NCBI RefSeq assembly: GCF_015558675.1
Contig: NZ_JADMOL010000022.1
Span: forward strand, 1 to 49,726
Origin: Paenibacillus sp. 1001270B_150601_E10
Lineage (GTDB): Bacteria; Bacillota; Bacilli; Paenibacillales; Paenibacillaceae
Reading direction: 5' to 3'
DNA: 49,726 nt
Made by a program: the position numbers and the translations under genes. Shown here piece by piece: positions 1 to 8,962 of the stretch. The first letter of the stretch is position 1, and the number at the start of each line of letters is the position of its first letter. The notes beneath the pieces are model-generated. The model had not been told where the DNA came from. It ran no database searches and was given only the letters and a program-made list of their open reading frames with translations.

Positions 1-7
1 GGAACAG

Positions 8-36
8 CCCACTGACACAAGTCAGTGGGTTTTTCT
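8..36 (+). terminator. Rho-independent terminator of the upstream unit
   Basis: A perfect stem CCCACTGAC / GTCAGTGGG with an ACAA loop is followed by TTTTTCTTT. It ends a forward transcription unit that lies left of the window. Confidence 0.85.
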
Positions 37-83
37 TTATGTTTTTTATTTACTCGTCTTAAAATTCCTTTGATGTAGAGCTT

Positions 84-111
84 CTTGAACAAAGCCATTG
101 CTTTGTTCAAG
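84..111. repeat. Perfect 12-bp palindromic hairpin
   Basis: CTTGAACAAAGC and GCTTTGTTCAAG flank a 4-base CATT loop. Neither strand has a T run after it, so it is not a classical terminator. It lies downstream of the reverse-strand dehydrogenase gene and could be a 3' end stabiliser or a protein-binding palindrome. Apart from this and the terminator at 8-36, bases 1-214 show nothing I recognise. Confidence 0.5.
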
Positions 112-214
112 GGCTATTACCACTATGTCTATTTCGGATTAGAATCATTCAATTAAGATCCCCTTCTTCAGCATAGAAGGTTACAAGAGATCTGTTGTTT
201 TACGCTTATTACCT

Positions 215-1084
215 TTATCCGTTAACGATTTCCCCACCGTTAATATGAATGATCTGCCCTGTTACATAGGAGGAATCCTCACTCGCCAAGTATACATAGG
301 CTGGAGCGAGCTCCTCTGGCTGTCCTGGTCGCTTCATTGGCACGTCACTGCCGAATTGGCTGACCTGATTTGCCTCCGCTGTAGAGGGAATGAGCGGCGT
401 CCAGATAGGCCCTGGCGCCACGCCGTTTACACGGATGCCATCCTTAATAAGGTTGGCAGACAAGGAACGTGTAAAGGCCACGATTGCTCCTTTTGTGGAG
501 GAGTAGTCGAGCAGATTAGCACTTCCTTTGTAAGCTGTAACTGAGGCCGTATTGATGATTACACCTTTATGCTGGGTGAGTTGGGGCATTGCCGCTTTGA
601 CAAGATAGAACATGGCAAATATATTTGTACGGAAGGTACGCTCTAATTGCTGGACCGTTATGTCCTCGATGCGCTGTTGAGGATGCTGTTCGGCAGCGTT
701 ATTGACAAGAATATGAATATGCCCAAGGTCCTGCATCGTTTGCTGAATAGCTTGCTGGCAGAATGCCTCATCGCCAATATCTCCTGCAATCAACAGGCAT
801 CGACGCCCTTGCTCCTCGATACACGCCTTAGTCATGGCAGCATCACTGTCTTCATTTAAATAGATGATTGCAACGTCAGCACCTTCTTTGGCAAAGGCGA
901 CAGCAACAGCCCGTCCAATGCCGCTGTCTCCACCGGTAATGACGGCAACTTTATTGGTGAGTTTACCTCCAGGCCGGAATTGTTTACCTTGAAATTTAGG
1001 ATGTGGATTCATTTCTGATTCAAGCCCAGGCTGCTGGTTCTGGTGCTGCGGGGGGACAGTTTGTGACTTTTGCTCAGATGACAT
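215..1084 (-). CDS. SDR-family oxidoreductase (YhdF/YdaD-like stress dehydrogenase)
   Basis: The 289-residue protein is a classical short-chain dehydrogenase. It has an NAD(P)-binding TGGDSGIG motif at residues 50-57, NNA near 128-130, catalytic Ser181 and YSSTK (Tyr194, Lys198), and a PGPIWTP loop near 224-230. The ~45-residue Gln/Pro-rich N-terminal extension is typical of the subgroup containing B. subtilis YhdF, YdaD and YhxC, which are general-stress or glucose-dehydrogenase-like proteins. The true substrate cannot be read from sequence. The start is ATG 1084 with AAAGGAG upstream on the reverse strand. It is a single gene, opposite in direction to the main cluster, and lies just downstream of another reverse gene that has its own terminator. 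It is probably an accessory insertion left of the conserved gin-tmk block. Confidence 0.9.
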   Translation of the reverse strand: MSSEQKSQTVPPQHQNQQPGLESEMNPHPKFQGKQFRPGGKLTNKVAVITGGDSGIGRAVAVAFAKEGADVAIIYLNEDSDAAMTKACIEEQGRRCLLIAGDIGDEAFCQQAIQQTMQDLGHIHILVNNAAEQHPQQRIEDITVQQLERTFRTNIFAMFYLVKAAMPQLTQHKGVIINTASVTAYKGSANLLDYSSTKGAIVAFTRSLSANLIKDGIRVNGVAPGPIWTPLIPSTAEANQVSQFGSDVPMKRPGQPEELAPAYVYLASEDSSYVTGQIIHINGGEIVNG

Positions 1085-1180
1085 GCTTAAACTCCTTTCA
1101 CTTCTCCTGTGTGATGGGTTAGAAAACCAACACAGCGAGATTTCATTTCCAATCGAATAATGTTAACATTGCCCAAATAA

Positions 1181-1211
1181 CAAAAATCCACCCTTCCAAA
1201 TTAGGGTGGAT
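1181..1211 (-). terminator. Terminator of the reverse-strand membrane gene
   Basis: The 9-bp stem ATCCACCCT / AGGGTGGAT encloses an 8-base loop and, read on the reverse strand, is followed by TTTTTG. It separates the membrane-protein gene from the dehydrogenase gene. Confidence 0.85.
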
Positions 1212-1222
1212 GTATAGATGGA

Positions 1223-1747
1223 TCATGCTTTATAAATCAAACATTGATGCGGTTGAATCTTAAGGAGCTTGTCCTCTGAGATAGAAAGGACTGCAATCGT
1301 CACGTAAAGCCTCGGAATGAGCAGCCATATGTGCCAGAATATAAACTGGAGGCTGAAGCCGATAGGTAGCCATGGCATCAGGATCAAAATGATAATAAGG
1401 CCAATGACGAGTGTGTGAAGATTGACTTTTCGCATATATCTGTCACTAATATACTGCTGCGGCAGAGGGAGAAACCCAATCCAGGGCAGCTTGAATTGAA
1501 AACCCCAGCGCTTTTTATACGTATAACGATCCATGATGAACAGGGAACGAGCGATCACATAATGAATCCAGATCATGATGCTCCAAGCTAAGAATGCATA
1601 GAGAATCCCTGCAATTGAGCTTGACCATAATGCTGCTCCAACACCGAATACGGCAAAAGCAACGTATAGAATTAAAGTGAACCTATTAAAGTTTATTTTT
1701 TTCAATAGCTGGTATTGATAGTAGGTTCGTTCCGCACTCGCTGGCAT
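1223..1747 (-). CDS. Predicted four-helix membrane protein of unknown function
   Basis: I do not recognise this 174-residue protein. Hydrophobic segments at about residues 23-41, 44-70, 110-128 and 131-155 suggest four membrane helices. A basic, aromatic loop (residues about 72-108, with DRYTYKKRW and SDRYMRK) lies between helices 2 and 3. There is no signal peptide cleavage site, catalytic motif or cysteine pattern. The start is ATG 1747, with GAGGAG about 9 bases upstream on the reverse strand. It is monocistronic: its own terminator follows at 1181-1211. A Paenibacillus-specific integral membrane protein is likely; transporter or sensor roles cannot be supported. Confidence 0.7.
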   Translation of the reverse strand: MPASAERTYYQYQLLKKINFNRFTLILYVAFAVFGVGAALWSSSIAGILYAFLAWSIMIWIHYVIARSLFIMDRYTYKKRWGFQFKLPWIGFLPLPQQYISDRYMRKVNLHTLVIGLIIILILMPWLPIGFSLQFIFWHIWLLIPRLYVTIAVLSISEDKLLKIQPHQCLIYKA

Positions 1748-1874
1748 GAAGAAGATGCTCCTCTCTATGAGTACCTCGGTAAAATATATATCGGCTTACA
1801 GGAAAATAGATTGAAGATAGCCAAAGCAAAAATGAACGCCCATGAAGTGTACATACACCTGCCCGGAACCACTT

Positions 1875-1904
1875 GCATACAATACATCAACTATTTGAAA
1901 ATAA
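1875..1904 (+). promoter_or_regulatory. Weak candidate forespore promoter for gin
   Basis: GCATA at 1875 is followed about 16 bases later by TTGAAAATAAT, loosely like a sigma-F -35/-10 pair. B. subtilis csfB is sigma-F dependent, which motivated the search. The -10 match is poor. Otherwise 1748-1977 shows nothing recognisable. Confidence 0.2.
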
Positions 1905-1977
1905 TCTATGAAAGTGGTTTAATCGCTCTATGAAATGGACATACTAGGATTAAAATAGAAGTAAAGGCGGGATGGTC

Positions 1978-2163
1978 ATGGAACATGATGCAAAGCAGCG
2001 CTGTATCGTATGCAGTGAAGAGAAGGCAGATGGCATTGTCGTTGTTGACCAATTCATTTGTTTGGATTGCGAGCAAGAAATGGTTCATACGGATGTAAAA
2101 GATGCAAAGTATCCTTTTTTCATTGACCAGCTTAAGCGTCTCTGGTTGAAACTTCATGCATAA
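1978..2163 (+). CDS. gin: Gin (CsfB) anti-sigma factor, sporulation
   Basis: This 61-residue protein has two CxxC pairs (Cys9/Cys12 and Cys28/Cys31), the zinc-binding pattern of Gin/CsfB. Gin is a forespore protein that in B. subtilis binds and inhibits sigma-G, and also sigma-E, to time compartment-specific transcription. I chose ATG 1978 over ATG 1972 because AAGGCGG (1964-1970) then sits 7 bases upstream. The protein is close to the B. subtilis length of 64. In B. subtilis csfB lies upstream of xpaC-yaaN-yaaO-tmk; here yaaO follows directly, which supports the assignment. A second anti-sigma factor of the same zinc type, Fin, is at 24610. Confidence 0.85.
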   Translation: MEHDAKQRCIVCSEEKADGIVVVDQFICLDCEQEMVHTDVKDAKYPFFIDQLKRLWLKLHA

Positions 2164-2591
2164 CGGCACATCTCTGATTTGTAATGATGATGTAAGGCAT
2201 GAATTGCAAAATTAACTCCAACATAACGATGGTATACCCTGCAATCTCTTGGAAACAAACAAATCATCAGACGGCAGAAGTATTTTTCGAGTAATAACAA
2301 TATAAAAATAATCCATTATCCCTTACAACCTGTAATTTGTATTCAAGTTGAATGTTTCTAGCGGAATGGCTTACCAAGTGATGGCGATTCAAAGCGATAT
2401 CTTCATAGGAAGCAAAACCGTATATGGTTAGAGCCCTTCGGGGCTCTTTTTGGTATGCGATGAAGCCATGAAGACGAGAAGCAGATTAACTCGACATGGT
2501 CAGATAAAAGACGCATGAAGAGCGAAATAAAGCTGAATGTCATGTACGATTCCGTTACAATAGTAGGATATTAGAAATAGGGTGATATGGA
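2164..2591. other. Intergenic region between gin and yaaO
   Basis: No credible gene is visible. It holds the terminator at 2430-2452 and a possible weak sigma-A -10 (TACAAT, 2556-2561) for the decarboxylase gene. The 265 bases between the gin stop and that terminator are unexplained; they could be a long 3' UTR. Confidence 0.5.
2430..2452 (+). terminator. Terminator upstream of yaaO
   Basis: GAGCCC / GGGCTC with a TTCG-type loop is followed by TTTTTGG. It lies far downstream of gin (265 bases) and insulates the decarboxylase gene. Confidence 0.75.
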
Positions 2592-4184
2592 ATGAAAAAA
2601 AACTCTCGAGCACCGATTATGGATGCTCTACTAACATATAACCAAAAGGGACAGGTATCGATGCATGTGCCAGGTCATAAAGATGGTGCTGTCTATCGAG
2701 AGAAAGCTCAATTTTACAATGCATATGAGGATGCTTATCGTCGGTTCGGTGATCTGCTGCAATATGATGTTACTGAGGTGGAGGGGACAGATGATCTCCA
2801 TCAGCCGGAGGAGGCAATAAAAGAGGCTCAGGAGCTTGCAGCGGCATGCTTTGGGTCAGAGGAGACTCACTTTCTCATAGGGGGAAGTACAGTAGGCAAT
2901 ATTGCCTCTATTCTTGCTTGCTGCATGAAGCAGGGGGATCTGATCATCGTGCAGCGTAACGTCCACAAATCTGTACTGAACGGGCTGCGGATGGCAGGAG
3001 CACGCGCAGTGTTTGTCAGCTCAAGAGAAGATAAGAAGACAGGACTTGTAAGCGGCCCTTCTGTAGATGTCATACAAGAGGCGCTGGAGCGCTATCCAGA
3101 GGCAAAGGCTGTATTTGTGTGCAATCCGAATTATTATGGCATGGGGATTGAACTTAAGCCATTGGCTGAGCTTGCTCATCAATATGGCGTGCCGCTGATC
3201 GTTGATGAGGCCCATGGAGCTCATTATGGATTCCATCCGAAGCTTCCCCAGTCAGCGCTTCAAGCAGGGGCTGATCTCGTCATTCAATCGACACATAAGA
3301 TGCTTGCGAGCATGACCATGAGTGCGATGCTGCATGTACAGGGAAATCTTGTTCAGCGAAAGAGACTCAAAAAGATTCTTACGATGATTCAAAGCTCGAG
3401 CCCGTCCTATCCATTGCTCGCTTCCCTTGATCTTAGTCGCCTTTGGATTGAGGAGTCAGGTTCAGCGTTATTTGAAGAGGGCTTAAAGGCTGTGAACCAG
3501 ATAAGAGAGGCGCTGCATAATAAACCGTTATGGGGCGTGGTCACTAAGGACATAACAATGGAATCTGGAAGCTACAATGGCTGCGACACATGGGATCCCT
3601 TCAAGCTTGTAATATGGGATCGCACAGGGCACTGGAGCGGTTATCATCTGCTGGAGCAATTGCAGAAGGCAGGCTGTGTGGCTGAGATGGCAGACCTCCA
3701 ATACGTCGTTCTTATCCTGACTCTTGCGGATACCTGTCATGAGGCGGAAAAGGTTCTTCAAGCGCTGAAGCAATTAGAGAATATCCATCCAATCTCAGCA
3801 ATTTCATCAACCGATTTCAAGGTTAGGGATAGCGAAGAAGCTCTTCTCGCATGTAAAGATATGTTACAATCAAAGGAAATGGATTTTAGCTCGATACATA
3901 ATCAATCCGTATTTTCGAGACTAAAGGTAACGGCTCCAATAACGTTCTCGCTATATGAGGATGAGCGAAATGTCATGACGCTCCCTGTCGATGAGATTGC
4001 GGGCTACGAGGCTGCTGAGCCGGTCGTACCATATCCGCCAGGCATCCCCTTGATTATTCAAGGCGAGACGTTAACAGAGCGCCATATCGCGCTGCTAAAG
4101 CAATTAGCAAATGCGGGTGCCAAGTGTCAGGAAGTAATGGATACAAGCCTTCGCTCGTTGAGAGTGTATGAGAAGAATGATTAG
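2592..4184 (+). CDS. Orn/Lys/Arg decarboxylase family protein (YaaO-like)
   Basis: The 530-residue protein is a fold-type I PLP enzyme of the prokaryotic ornithine/lysine/arginine decarboxylase group. It has the N-terminal MHVPGHKDG signature (residues 24-32), GGSTVGN (97-103), the cofactor-binding DEAHGAH (205-211) and the Schiff-base lysine in QSTHK (Lys236). The C-terminal third is the small domain of these enzymes. Such enzymes make a polyamine (cadaverine, agmatine or putrescine); which amino acid is used cannot be decided. B. subtilis YaaO (480 residues) sits at the same place, just before tmk. The start is ATG 2592 with AGGGTGAT upstream. A 120-base gap separates it from tmk. Confidence 0.88.
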   Translation: MKKNSRAPIMDALLTYNQKGQVSMHVPGHKDGAVYREKAQFYNAYEDAYRRFGDLLQYDVTEVEGTDDLHQPEEAIKEAQELAAACFGSEETHFLIGGSTVGNIASILACCMKQGDLIIVQRNVHKSVLNGLRMAGARAVFVSSREDKKTGLVSGPSVDVIQEALERYPEAKAVFVCNPNYYGMGIELKPLAELAHQYGVPLIVDEAHGAHYGFHPKLPQSALQAGADLVIQSTHKMLASMTMSAMLHVQGNLVQRKRLKKILTMIQSSSPSYPLLASLDLSRLWIEESGSALFEEGLKAVNQIREALHNKPLWGVVTKDITMESGSYNGCDTWDPFKLVIWDRTGHWSGYHLLEQLQKAGCVAEMADLQYVVLILTLADTCHEAEKVLQALKQLENIHPISAISSTDFKVRDSEEALLACKDMLQSKEMDFSSIHNQSVFSRLKVTAPITFSLYEDERNVMTLPVDEIAGYEAAEPVVPYPPGIPLIIQGETLTERHIALLKQLANAGAKCQEVMDTSLRSLRVYEKND

Positions 4185-4304
4185 GCGTGAAATCCGTACG
4201 ACGGTACGTCTTCAAGTTTTAAATGACGAACAAGATAAAGGGCATGACGAACACGGATGTATTGGAAAAGATAAGGGTAGGAACCTAGAAGGGATAGATG
4301 GAAT

Positions 4305-4952
4305 ATGATGTCTACTACCGGGACATTTATCACGTTTGAAGGAGGCGAAGGGGCAGGCAAGACTACGGCGATCGCTTTGCTGAAGCAGCAGTTGGAGGAG
4401 CTTGGCGTAAACGTATTAGTAACAAGAGAGCCAGGCGGTATTCCGATCGCAGAACGCATCCGGGATGTCATCTTGGATACAAGCCATACCTCAATGGATC
4501 CGAGAACGGAAGCTCTTCTGTATGCGGCTGCAAGAAGGCAGCATCTGGTTGAAAAGGTTATACCGGCGCTAAAAGAGGGTAATATCGTATTATGTGATCG
4601 TTTTGTAGACAGTAGTCTTGTGTACCAAGGATTTGCAAGAGGCCTTGGCATGGACGCTGTAGAAGAGATTAACGCCTTTGCCGTACAGGAGACGGTACCT
4701 GAGCTGACGTTCTGGCTTGACCTCAACCCCGTGGTTGGTCTTGCTCGAATCAATGCCAATGACAGTCGTGAGCTGAATCGACTCGATCAGGAATCGATGT
4801 CCTTCCATTTAAAAGTACGAGAAGGATATAAGCGTCTTGCTTCCAAGCATCCGGATCGCATTCAGCTTATTGATGCTTCGGTAAGCAAAGAAGAGATTGT
4901 GAAGCAAATGATAGACATTTTACGCGAAAAAACAAGGATTTTGGGCAAATGA
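4305..4952 (+). CDS. tmk: Thymidylate kinase
   Basis: It phosphorylates dTMP to dTDP with ATP, an essential step of dTTP synthesis. The 215 residues contain the P-loop GGEGAGKT (13-20), the TREPGG motif (40-45) and the DR dipeptide at 98-99 followed by SSLVYQG, all diagnostic of Tmk. The length is standard. ATG 4305 is followed at once by ATG 4308; AGAAGGGA about 10 bases upstream fits either. It is flanked by yaaO and darA as in B. subtilis and probably begins the tmk-darA-yaaR-holB-ricT-yabA run. Confidence 0.97.
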   Translation: MMSTTGTFITFEGGEGAGKTTAIALLKQQLEELGVNVLVTREPGGIPIAERIRDVILDTSHTSMDPRTEALLYAAARRQHLVEKVIPALKEGNIVLCDRFVDSSLVYQGFARGLGMDAVEEINAFAVQETVPELTFWLDLNPVVGLARINANDSRELNRLDQESMSFHLKVREGYKRLASKHPDRIQLIDASVSKEEIVKQMIDILREKTRILGK

Positions 4953-5041
4953 TGTATAATTAAAGGGTATAAGTTCTATTTATTCACGAATGCTTAGAAT
5001 CATAAGGTTCATAGAACTTGATCCCAGACATCACCATATGA

Positions 5042-5389
<348 letters not shown>

Positions 5390-5419
5390 CAAAAATAAAT
5401 TAAGGCAGGGTGATGATCG

Positions 5420-5863
5420 GTGAAAATTAATCCGGGCTTTCGCCCCATGGGACCGGATCTGCGTGTGGGCGATCCCGTTGCAAAGCCGGTCACGTCAAAA
5501 TCATTCGCAGATATGATGCAGCAGCAGGATCGAGACGCCTCGAATGAGCAGCTGCAGCAGCGGCTTCGGGATATTCATCAGCAAGGTGATCGCCTCGCGA
5601 GATCGATGACGATACGAGAGCTTCATTTGTATAAAACGATGGTGAAGCGCTTCTTGGAGGATACGGTTCGCCGAGGCGTAGGGATTAAGGACACTCGCGG
5701 CTGGGACCGCCGTGGACGCAGCAGACGCTATCGTCTGGTCGAAGAGATTGATGAGGTATTGCTTGCGCTTGCTGATGAATTACTTCAGACCGAACAGGGA
5801 AAGATTGATTTGCTCAACAAGGTCGGGGAAATCCGGGGAATGCTGATTAACCTGACCTTCTAG
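5420..5863 (+). CDS. yaaR: YaaR family protein (DUF327)
   Basis: The 147-residue soluble protein matches YaaR by position (darA-yaaR-holB) and by its charged helical composition, including KTMVKRFLEDTVRRGVG and the KIDLLNKVGEIRGMLINLTF C-terminus. The function is unknown. It has no signal peptide, membrane helix or catalytic motif. It starts with GTG 5420, with GCAGGG about 9 bases upstream. It follows darA by 30 bases and precedes holB by 10 bases, so co-transcription is likely. Confidence 0.85.
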   Translation: MKINPGFRPMGPDLRVGDPVAKPVTSKSFADMMQQQDRDASNEQLQQRLRDIHQQGDRLARSMTIRELHLYKTMVKRFLEDTVRRGVGIKDTRGWDRRGRSRRYRLVEEIDEVLLALADELLQTEQGKIDLLNKVGEIRGMLINLTF

Positions 5864-5873
5864 AAAGGTAACG

Positions 5874-6863
5874 GTGAATATGTCGTTTCAACACATTCTT
5901 GGTCAGCAGCAAGCCAAGAAGATACTACAGCACGGTCTTAGGGCAGACAAGATTTCACATGCCTATCTATTTAGCGGTCCAGTAGGAACAGGCAAGCTTC
6001 AAACGGCCTTAACCTTCACAAAGGCGCTATTCTGCGAGAAGCTTGAGGATGATTGCTGCGACGAGTGCTTGTCTTGCCGTAAGATCAATCATGGCAATCA
6101 TGCAGATGTCCAGATTATTGAGCCTGAAGGACAAACGATTAAAATAGATCAGATTCGTGAACTGCAGCGGGAATTCTCCTATCGGACCGCTTCATCTGAC
6201 GGCCGAAAAGTCTATATTATGAAGCAGGCTGACAAGATGACGGTGCAAGCAGCCAACAGCCTGCTCAAATTTTTAGAGGAGCCGACGAGTCCGACTGTTG
6301 CGATACTCCTTGCCGACAACGGACAAGCGATGCTTCCAACAATCATTTCACGCTCCCAATGGGTACCTTTCACGCCTCTTCATTCCACCGAAATATGCGA
6401 TAAACTCGTTGAAGAGGGCGTATCTCTGACCTTAGCACGTGCTGCCGTTCAAATTGTAAATGGATTGGATGCCAGCAGGGAATTGTGCCAACAGAATTGG
6501 TTTGCAGAACTGAGAAACGTAATGATACAATTAGGAAAGGAGTGCGGAGCGAGTCTATCCTCGGCACTTCTATTGGCACAACAGAATGTATTCAAGACGG
6601 GACTTGCGGAGCATGTGGACATGCTCTTTCGCTTGTTTCATCTCTGGTTTAGAGATATGCTGAATTACCAATTGAACCGACAGGACAGTCTCGTATTCAT
6701 CGATCAGCAAGAGACGATGAAGAAGATGGCATGGACGAGAACAGCGGAAGGCTGGGTATCGTGCATGCAGCTTGCGATAGAGGCTGAGAAGCGCATGCGC
6801 GCGAATGTAAGCCCGCAGCTGGCACTGGAGCAGTTTCTGGTTGGAATGCAAGGAGGTACTTAA
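5874..6863 (+). CDS. holB: DNA polymerase III subunit delta' (HolB)
   Basis: The 329-residue AAA+ protein is the delta' subunit of the clamp loader that places the beta clamp on primed DNA. It has the HILGQQQAK start, a Walker-A-like GPVGTGK (35-41) followed by Leu-Gln rather than Thr/Ser, a zinc-module cysteine set (Cys54, 61/62, 65, 68), and NSLLKFLEEP, typical of delta'. The altered P-loop agrees with delta' subunits that do not hydrolyse ATP. The start may be GTG 5874 or ATG 5880; the SD AAAGG at 5864 is 5 or 11 bases away. The stop is at 6863 and the next gene starts immediately after. Confidence 0.95.
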   Translation: MNMSFQHILGQQQAKKILQHGLRADKISHAYLFSGPVGTGKLQTALTFTKALFCEKLEDDCCDECLSCRKINHGNHADVQIIEPEGQTIKIDQIRELQREFSYRTASSDGRKVYIMKQADKMTVQAANSLLKFLEEPTSPTVAILLADNGQAMLPTIISRSQWVPFTPLHSTEICDKLVEEGVSLTLARAAVQIVNGLDASRELCQQNWFAELRNVMIQLGKECGASLSSALLLAQQNVFKTGLAEHVDMLFRLFHLWFRDMLNYQLNRQDSLVFIDQQETMKKMAWTRTAEGWVSCMQLAIEAEKRMRANVSPQLALEQFLVGMQGGT

Positions 6864-7664
6864 TTGTATAATGTAGTCGGCGTCCGTTTTAAGAGAGCGG
6901 GCAAAATCTATTATTTCGACCCGGTCGATTGGCCGGTCCAGAAGGACCAGCATGTGATCGTCGAAACGGCGCGCGGCATCGAATACGGCAAAGTCGTCAT
7001 CGGTCCCAAGACGGTCGGCGAGCATGATGTGGTGCTTCCACTGAAGAAGGTTATTCGGATCGCAACAGATGTGGATGGACAGCTGGTAGAGAATAACCGC
7101 CAAGCGGCCAAGGATGCCCTTGGTATTTGTTTGGACAAGATTCGGACTCATCAATTGAAGATGAAGCTTGTCGATGTAGAGTATACATTTGACCGGAACA
7201 AAATTATTTTTTACTTTACAGCAGAAGGTAGAGTGGACTTCCGAGAGCTCGTTAAGGACTTGGCTAGTGTATTTCGTACTCGAATCGAGCTTAGACAGAT
7301 CGGGGTGCGGGATGAGGCCAAGATGCTCGGAGGGATTGGCCCTTGCGGCCGAGTGCTATGCTGCTCTTCCTGGCTGGGTGATTTTGAACCGGTATCCATC
7401 AAGATGGCGAAAGACCAGAACTTATCCCTTAATCCTACCAAGATATCGGGACTTTGCGGCCGCTTAATGTGCTGCTTGAAGTATGAGCACGACAATTATG
7501 AAAGTGTAAAAGAAGAATTGCCATCGGTCGGCAAGTTGGTTGTAACCTCTTATGGAGAAGGCAAGGTCGTTGGTTTGAACAACGGAGAACGGAAAGTGCA
7601 CGTACAGCTGTTTGAGCTTGGTAAAGTGAAGGAATTGCTATTTGACGATGTAGTCGTGAAATAG
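6864..7664 (+). CDS. ricT: RicT (YaaT), PSP1 C-terminal domain protein
   Basis: The 266-residue protein has the PSP1 domain and six conserved cysteines (161, 166, 167, 198, 203, 204) in CGRVLCCSSW and CGRLMCCLKY, the Fe-S ligands of the RicA-RicF-RicT complex. That complex acts with RNase Y in mRNA processing and promotes sporulation, competence and biofilm formation in B. subtilis. The start is TTG 6864: a perfect AAGGAGGT (6850-6857) sits 6 bases upstream and no in-frame ATG is near. It is directly abutted to holB. Confidence 0.95.
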   Translation: MYNVVGVRFKRAGKIYYFDPVDWPVQKDQHVIVETARGIEYGKVVIGPKTVGEHDVVLPLKKVIRIATDVDGQLVENNRQAAKDALGICLDKIRTHQLKMKLVDVEYTFDRNKIIFYFTAEGRVDFRELVKDLASVFRTRIELRQIGVRDEAKMLGGIGPCGRVLCCSSWLGDFEPVSIKMAKDQNLSLNPTKISGLCGRLMCCLKYEHDNYESVKEELPSVGKLVVTSYGEGKVVGLNNGERKVHVQLFELGKVKELLFDDVVVK

Positions 7665-7700
7665 TCACTACGACATCCGAATGGACTCTGGGGTGGGAAC

Positions 7701-8090
7701 TTGGAGAAGAAAAATATATTTGCACAATTTCATGATTTAGAAGCTAATATGGGAGACCTTCACCAAGAAATCGGAACGCTCAAGCAGGTGGTTAAGGAGC
7801 TGCTGGAGGAGAATCAGCGCCTTATGATGGAAAATCAGCAGCTGCGCAAAGTGCTCCAATTGGAAAATCCATTACAAGAGCAGCATTCCGAAACGGACGC
7901 CAAGAGCGAGTATGATTCGAAAGAGGCTGAAGCAATGCCTAATGATGCAGAGCCGGGCAGTACGGTTGGTGAAGGTTACGATAACTTAGCTAGACTGTAT
8001 CATGAGGGATTTCATATTTGCAACGTGTATTACGGTCACTTAAGAACCGAAGGAGATTGCTTATTCTGCCTCTCCTTCCTCAATAAATAA
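7701..8090 (+). CDS. yabA: Replication initiation control protein YabA
   Basis: YabA restrains initiation by binding DnaA and the beta clamp DnaN. This 129-residue protein has the N-terminal leucine-rich coiled coil (about residues 10-55, tetramer-forming) and the C-terminal zinc-type domain (HEGFHIC, then Cys120 and Cys123 in CLFC). The linker at 56-92 is acidic and variable. It starts with TTG 7701 behind TGGGGTGGG; there is no suitable ATG. Its position after ricT matches B. subtilis. Confidence 0.93.
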   Translation: MEKKNIFAQFHDLEANMGDLHQEIGTLKQVVKELLEENQRLMMENQQLRKVLQLENPLQEQHSETDAKSEYDSKEAEAMPNDAEPGSTVGEGYDNLARLYHEGFHICNVYYGHLRTEGDCLFCLSFLNK

Positions 8091-8201
8091 CAGATGCCGT
8101 AGGCGAGGAATATTTTCCCTGTCTACGGCTTTGTCGTATTTATTGCGATATCGATCAAAATAGATGCTTAGTCGAATCAATGCAAAGGAGAATGCCAAGG
8201 C

Positions 8202-8960
8202 ATGTCAAAGGTAACCTTACACCTTTCAGAGCGCTTGGATGATCTGCTTACCCATGAGCTTAAGATCATTCAGAGCGAGGAGGTATTCAGCTTCTCAATA
8301 GATGCAGTACTGCTTGCAAGATTCCCTAAAGTTCCGAAGCGGGGACGTATTCTTGATCTATGTACAGGCAATGGGGTCATTCCTTTGCTTCTGACAACAA
8401 GAACCGAGGCCTCAATTGAAGGCATTGAAATTCAACCTAGGCTTGCGGACATGGCGAGGCGAAGTGTGGAGCTAAATAATTTATCAGAGCAGGTCCAGAT
8501 CATTGAAGGCGATCTCAAAACGTTTATTCCAGAAGGAAGCAGGCCTTACTATGACTTGATTACCGTTAACCCTCCTTATATGCCGCTAACAACGGGGGAT
8601 ATTAAGGAGAATGAGCACTTTGCCATGGCTCGTCATGAAATAGGATGCACGCTCGAGGATGTGATCCAAACCTGTGCAAGGCTAACGAAGACGGGAGGAA
8701 GAGTAGCGATGGTTCATCGTGCTTCTCGCCTTGTCGATATTATTAGCCTGATGAGGGTTTATCGCTTAGAGCCTAAACGCATCCGATTTGTCCATCCCAA
8801 GGAGGGGGCAGAAGCGAATATGGTGCTTGTCGAAGCCATCAGAGATGGGAAGCCAGACGTTCGTTTGCTGCCGCCATTATTCGTTTATAATAACAATAAT
8901 GAGTATTGTCAGGAATTAATGGATATTTACTATGGAGAAGAAACGGAATTGGGGAATTAA
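8202..8960 (+). CDS. tRNA1(Val) (adenine-N6)-methyltransferase family (YabB/TrmN6)
   Basis: The 252-residue Rossmann-fold methyltransferase has the SAM motif DLCTGNGVIP (52-61), the acidic loop-2 residue in EGIEIQPR (73-80) and the catalytic NPPY (123-126), which marks N6-adenine or glutamine methylation. It is the YabB/TrmN6 type that modifies A37 of tRNA-Val. The start is ATG 8202 with AAAGGAG upstream. The GIY-YIG gene yazA that follows yabB in B. subtilis is absent: rsmI starts 2 bases after the stop. Confidence 0.9.
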   Translation: MSKVTLHLSERLDDLLTHELKIIQSEEVFSFSIDAVLLARFPKVPKRGRILDLCTGNGVIPLLLTTRTEASIEGIEIQPRLADMARRSVELNNLSEQVQIIEGDLKTFIPEGSRPYYDLITVNPPYMPLTTGDIKENEHFAMARHEIGCTLEDVIQTCARLTKTGGRVAMVHRASRLVDIISLMRVYRLEPKRIRFVHPKEGAEANMVLVEAIRDGKPDVRLLPPLFVYNNNNEYCQELMDIYYGEETELGN

Positions 8961-8962
8961 CA

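Noticed and set aside
1715-1933. Small forward open frame of 72 codons before gin
   Set aside because: It overlaps the start of the reverse membrane gene and has no Shine-Dalgarno site or family features.
4181-4759. Reverse-strand open frame of 192 codons over tmk
   Set aside because: It is antisense to a clear essential gene, with no ribosome site or domain.
4969-5013. Inverted repeat AGTTCTAT/ATAGAACT before darA
   Set aside because: The arms are 8 bp with a loop of about 29 bases; it could be chance in an A/T-rich stretch.
6570-7154. Reverse-strand open frame of 194 codons over holB/ricT
   Set aside because: It spans the junction of two well-supported genes in antisense and has no recognisable motif.
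8093-8133. Possible terminator between yabA and yabB (GCCGTAG/CTACGGC)
   Set aside because: The stem is 7 bp with a 20-base loop and only TTTG follows; too weak to call.
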